From Planctomycetota bacterium (GTDB lineage: Bacteria > Planctomycetota > Planctomycetia > Pirellulales > UBA1268): DNA of 51,887 nucleotides. Below, piece after piece: positions 50,669 to 51,887 of this stretch. Positions within the stretch are counted from its first letter, which is position 1. Every line of letters begins with the position of its first letter. The DNA lies in NCBI GenBank assembly GCA_003669605.1, contig QWOP01000028.1, forward strand, positions 1 to 51,887, written 5' to 3'. The translations under genes were made by a program, and so were the position numbers. The notes below the pieces were generated by a model. The model worked only from the letters and a program-made list of their open reading frames with translations, was not told where the DNA came from and did no database searches.

Positions 50669-51607
50669 ATGCGCATCGTCTCGCTTCTGCCCAGTGCCAC
50701 CGAAATCGTCTGCGAATTAGGGCTCGGCGGAGCCCTTGTGGGCGTGAGCCACGAGTGCGATTACCCGGCGGCGGTCCGGAGCCTTCCCCGTGTGACCCGG
50801 TCGCTTCTCCCCGCCGATGCCAGCAGTGGAAAGATCGACGAACTGGTCCGCGAGCGACTTCGCTCCCAGCGGGCGCTGTACGAGCTCGACAGAGAGGTCC
50901 TTTCTCGACTCGCTCCCGATCTGATCGTGACGCAAGGCTTGTGCGACGTCTGTGCGGTCGCCGAAGCGGAGGTAACCGCCGCTGCCTGCTTGCTCCCTGG
51001 CTCCCCTCGGGTGATAAACCTCGAGCCCCAGAGCCTCGCCCAAGTGCTCATCAGCCTGCAGACGGTGGCCGATGCCGCTGGTGTGCCGGAGGTCGGCCGC
51101 GCCACTGTCGCCCGTCTTCAAGCGCGGATCGACGCCGTCGCCATCCGCTCTGCGACGGTCGCGCTGCCGCCACGGGTGGTGCTTTTGGAGTGGATCGATC
51201 CGCCCTTCTCTTCTGGCCACTGGTCGCCAGAGATTGTCCGCCTCGCCGGTGGCCGGGAAGTGCTCGGACGCGAGGGGGAGAAGTCGCGGACACTTTCCTG
51301 GAGTGAGGTGGTGGTGGCTGACCCGGAAGTGCTCGTCATCGCCTGCTGCGGGTTCGACATCCCGCGCTCCCGTCAGGATCTTCCCATGCTGGCTGCCCAG
51401 CCCGGCTTCCGCGACCTGACCTGCGTCCGTAACCAGCGTCTGTTCCTTGTCGATGGCAACGAATCTTTTAGCCGTCCCGGTCCCCGGCTCGTCGAGAGCC
51501 TTGAAATTCTTGCTCAGGCCCTCCATCCGGGGCTCCATCCTCTCCCGGTTGGGATCCGCCCGGCAGAGCGTCTGACGGCCGCGGAACTCCTGTCTGCCCG
51601 TGGATAA
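50669..51607 (+). CDS. BtuF-like cobalamin-binding protein without signal peptide
   Basis: A 312-residue periplasmic-binding-protein (class III, helical-backbone) fold. The ATG at 50669 starts 'MRIVSLLPSATEIVCELGLGGALVGVSHECDYP', the standard opening of the cytoplasmic BtuF-like family; there is no signal sequence. Other blocks: 'LSRLAPDLIVTQGLCDVCAV', 'VVLLEWIDPPFSSGHWSPEIVRLAGG', 'SWSEVVVADPEVLVIACCGF' and 'LFLVDGNESFSRPGPRLVESLEILA'. Members of this signal-less branch are annotated as cobalamin-binding proteins and may work with B12 salvage or sensing rather than import. No B12 transporter genes are adjacent. It is divergent from the cytochrome gene; the 280 bp after it hold nothing recognisable. 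Confidence 0.9.
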   Translation: MRIVSLLPSATEIVCELGLGGALVGVSHECDYPAAVRSLPRVTRSLLPADASSGKIDELVRERLRSQRALYELDREVLSRLAPDLIVTQGLCDVCAVAEAEVTAAACLLPGSPRVINLEPQSLAQVLISLQTVADAAGVPEVGRATVARLQARIDAVAIRSATVALPPRVVLLEWIDPPFSSGHWSPEIVRLAGGREVLGREGEKSRTLSWSEVVVADPEVLVIACCGFDIPRSRQDLPMLAAQPGFRDLTCVRNQRLFLVDGNESFSRPGPRLVESLEILAQALHPGLHPLPVGIRPAERLTAAELLSARG

Positions 51608-51887
51608 AGTCATCCCTGAACTTTTCCCACTTCGGATATCTGCGGTTTTCTCGAGCGCTGCCCAGTCGCGGCAGCCTCGGGCAGCAAGTGCCGGCAGTGT
51701 ATTCACAGCCTGCCAGCCTGAGCTGATTCTGGCATCGCACCCCTGCCGGCGGTGCCCGGAGGCTTGAACTAGGATTGGGGGAGCGGGGCCTGCGGTAACG
51801 ATCTGGCCCGGCAGCCGTTCTCTGCAAAGTCAGCCGCGAGTCGACTCCGCCGGGAGTGGGCTGCGGTCTGAACTGGCCAACGAAAAG

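Noticed and set aside
1..51887. tRNA, rRNA, insertion sequence or prophage genes
   Set aside because: No cloverleaf, rRNA stretch, transposase or integrase motif was seen on either strand by eye.

Overview
This window comes from a high-GC planctomycete, most likely of the Pirellulales/Rhodopirellula type. The evidence is three copies of the planctomycete cassette of a PSCyt1-DUF1549-DUF1553 surface cytochrome followed by a DUF1501 Tat-exported protein. Supporting signs are many Tat and Sec signals, a formylglycine sulfatase, PQQ-type and lactonase propellers, a DUF6655-like lipoprotein and a DUF5076 protein. No rRNA, tRNA, CRISPR array or intact insertion sequence was seen. The assignment is by eye from protein motifs; no database search was possible.

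Layout. 1-11 kb: two cytochrome/DUF1501 cassettes on the minus strand, separated by a Tat-exported lactonase propeller, a lipoprotein and a DUF5076 protein. 11-15 kb: a scarred stretch with a relic ATPase gene interrupted by a 9-bp repeat array, a secreted four-EF-hand protein, a DUF1501 relic, a TolC/CzcC-type outer-membrane protein and a secreted thermonuclease. 15.6-19.4 kb: a two-gene operon of a membrane receptor with a class III cyclase domain and an MscS channel with a cyclic-nucleotide-binding-like domain. 19.4-22 kb: Uup ABC-F ATPase and an RbfA-like protein. 22-29 kb: two divergent PQQ-like propellers, then an operon of ceramidase-like hydrolase, VWA protein and Gfo/Idh/MocA oxidoreductase. 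29.3-33 kb: a compact plus-strand run of GIY-YIG nuclease, spermidine-synthase-like protein, BASS symporter and MFS transporter. 33-36.4 kb: a translationally coupled sulfatase and YHYH-PEBP fusion, ending in a sulfatase relic. 36.4-40 kb: a complete, overlapping ribose-type sugar ABC importer operon. 40-43.7 kb: an HExxH protein, an orphan LuxR-type response regulator and a Tat-exported protein of unknown function. 43.8-50.6 kb: the third cytochrome/DUF1501 cassette plus an NHL-type propeller. 50.7-51.6 kb: a BtuF-like cobalamin-binding protein.

The most interesting part is 15.6-19.4 kb. The cyclase domain lacks its metal-binding aspartates and transition-state asparagine, and the partner channel's nucleotide-binding domain lacks the phosphate-binding arginine. 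This looks like a sensor-channel pair that keeps both folds but has apparently abandoned cyclic-nucleotide chemistry. A second case of the same kind is the response regulator at 41.4 kb, which keeps its phospho-acceptor aspartate but has lost the acidic pair. Three decayed genes (ATPase, DUF1501, sulfatase) show active gene loss among expanding families.
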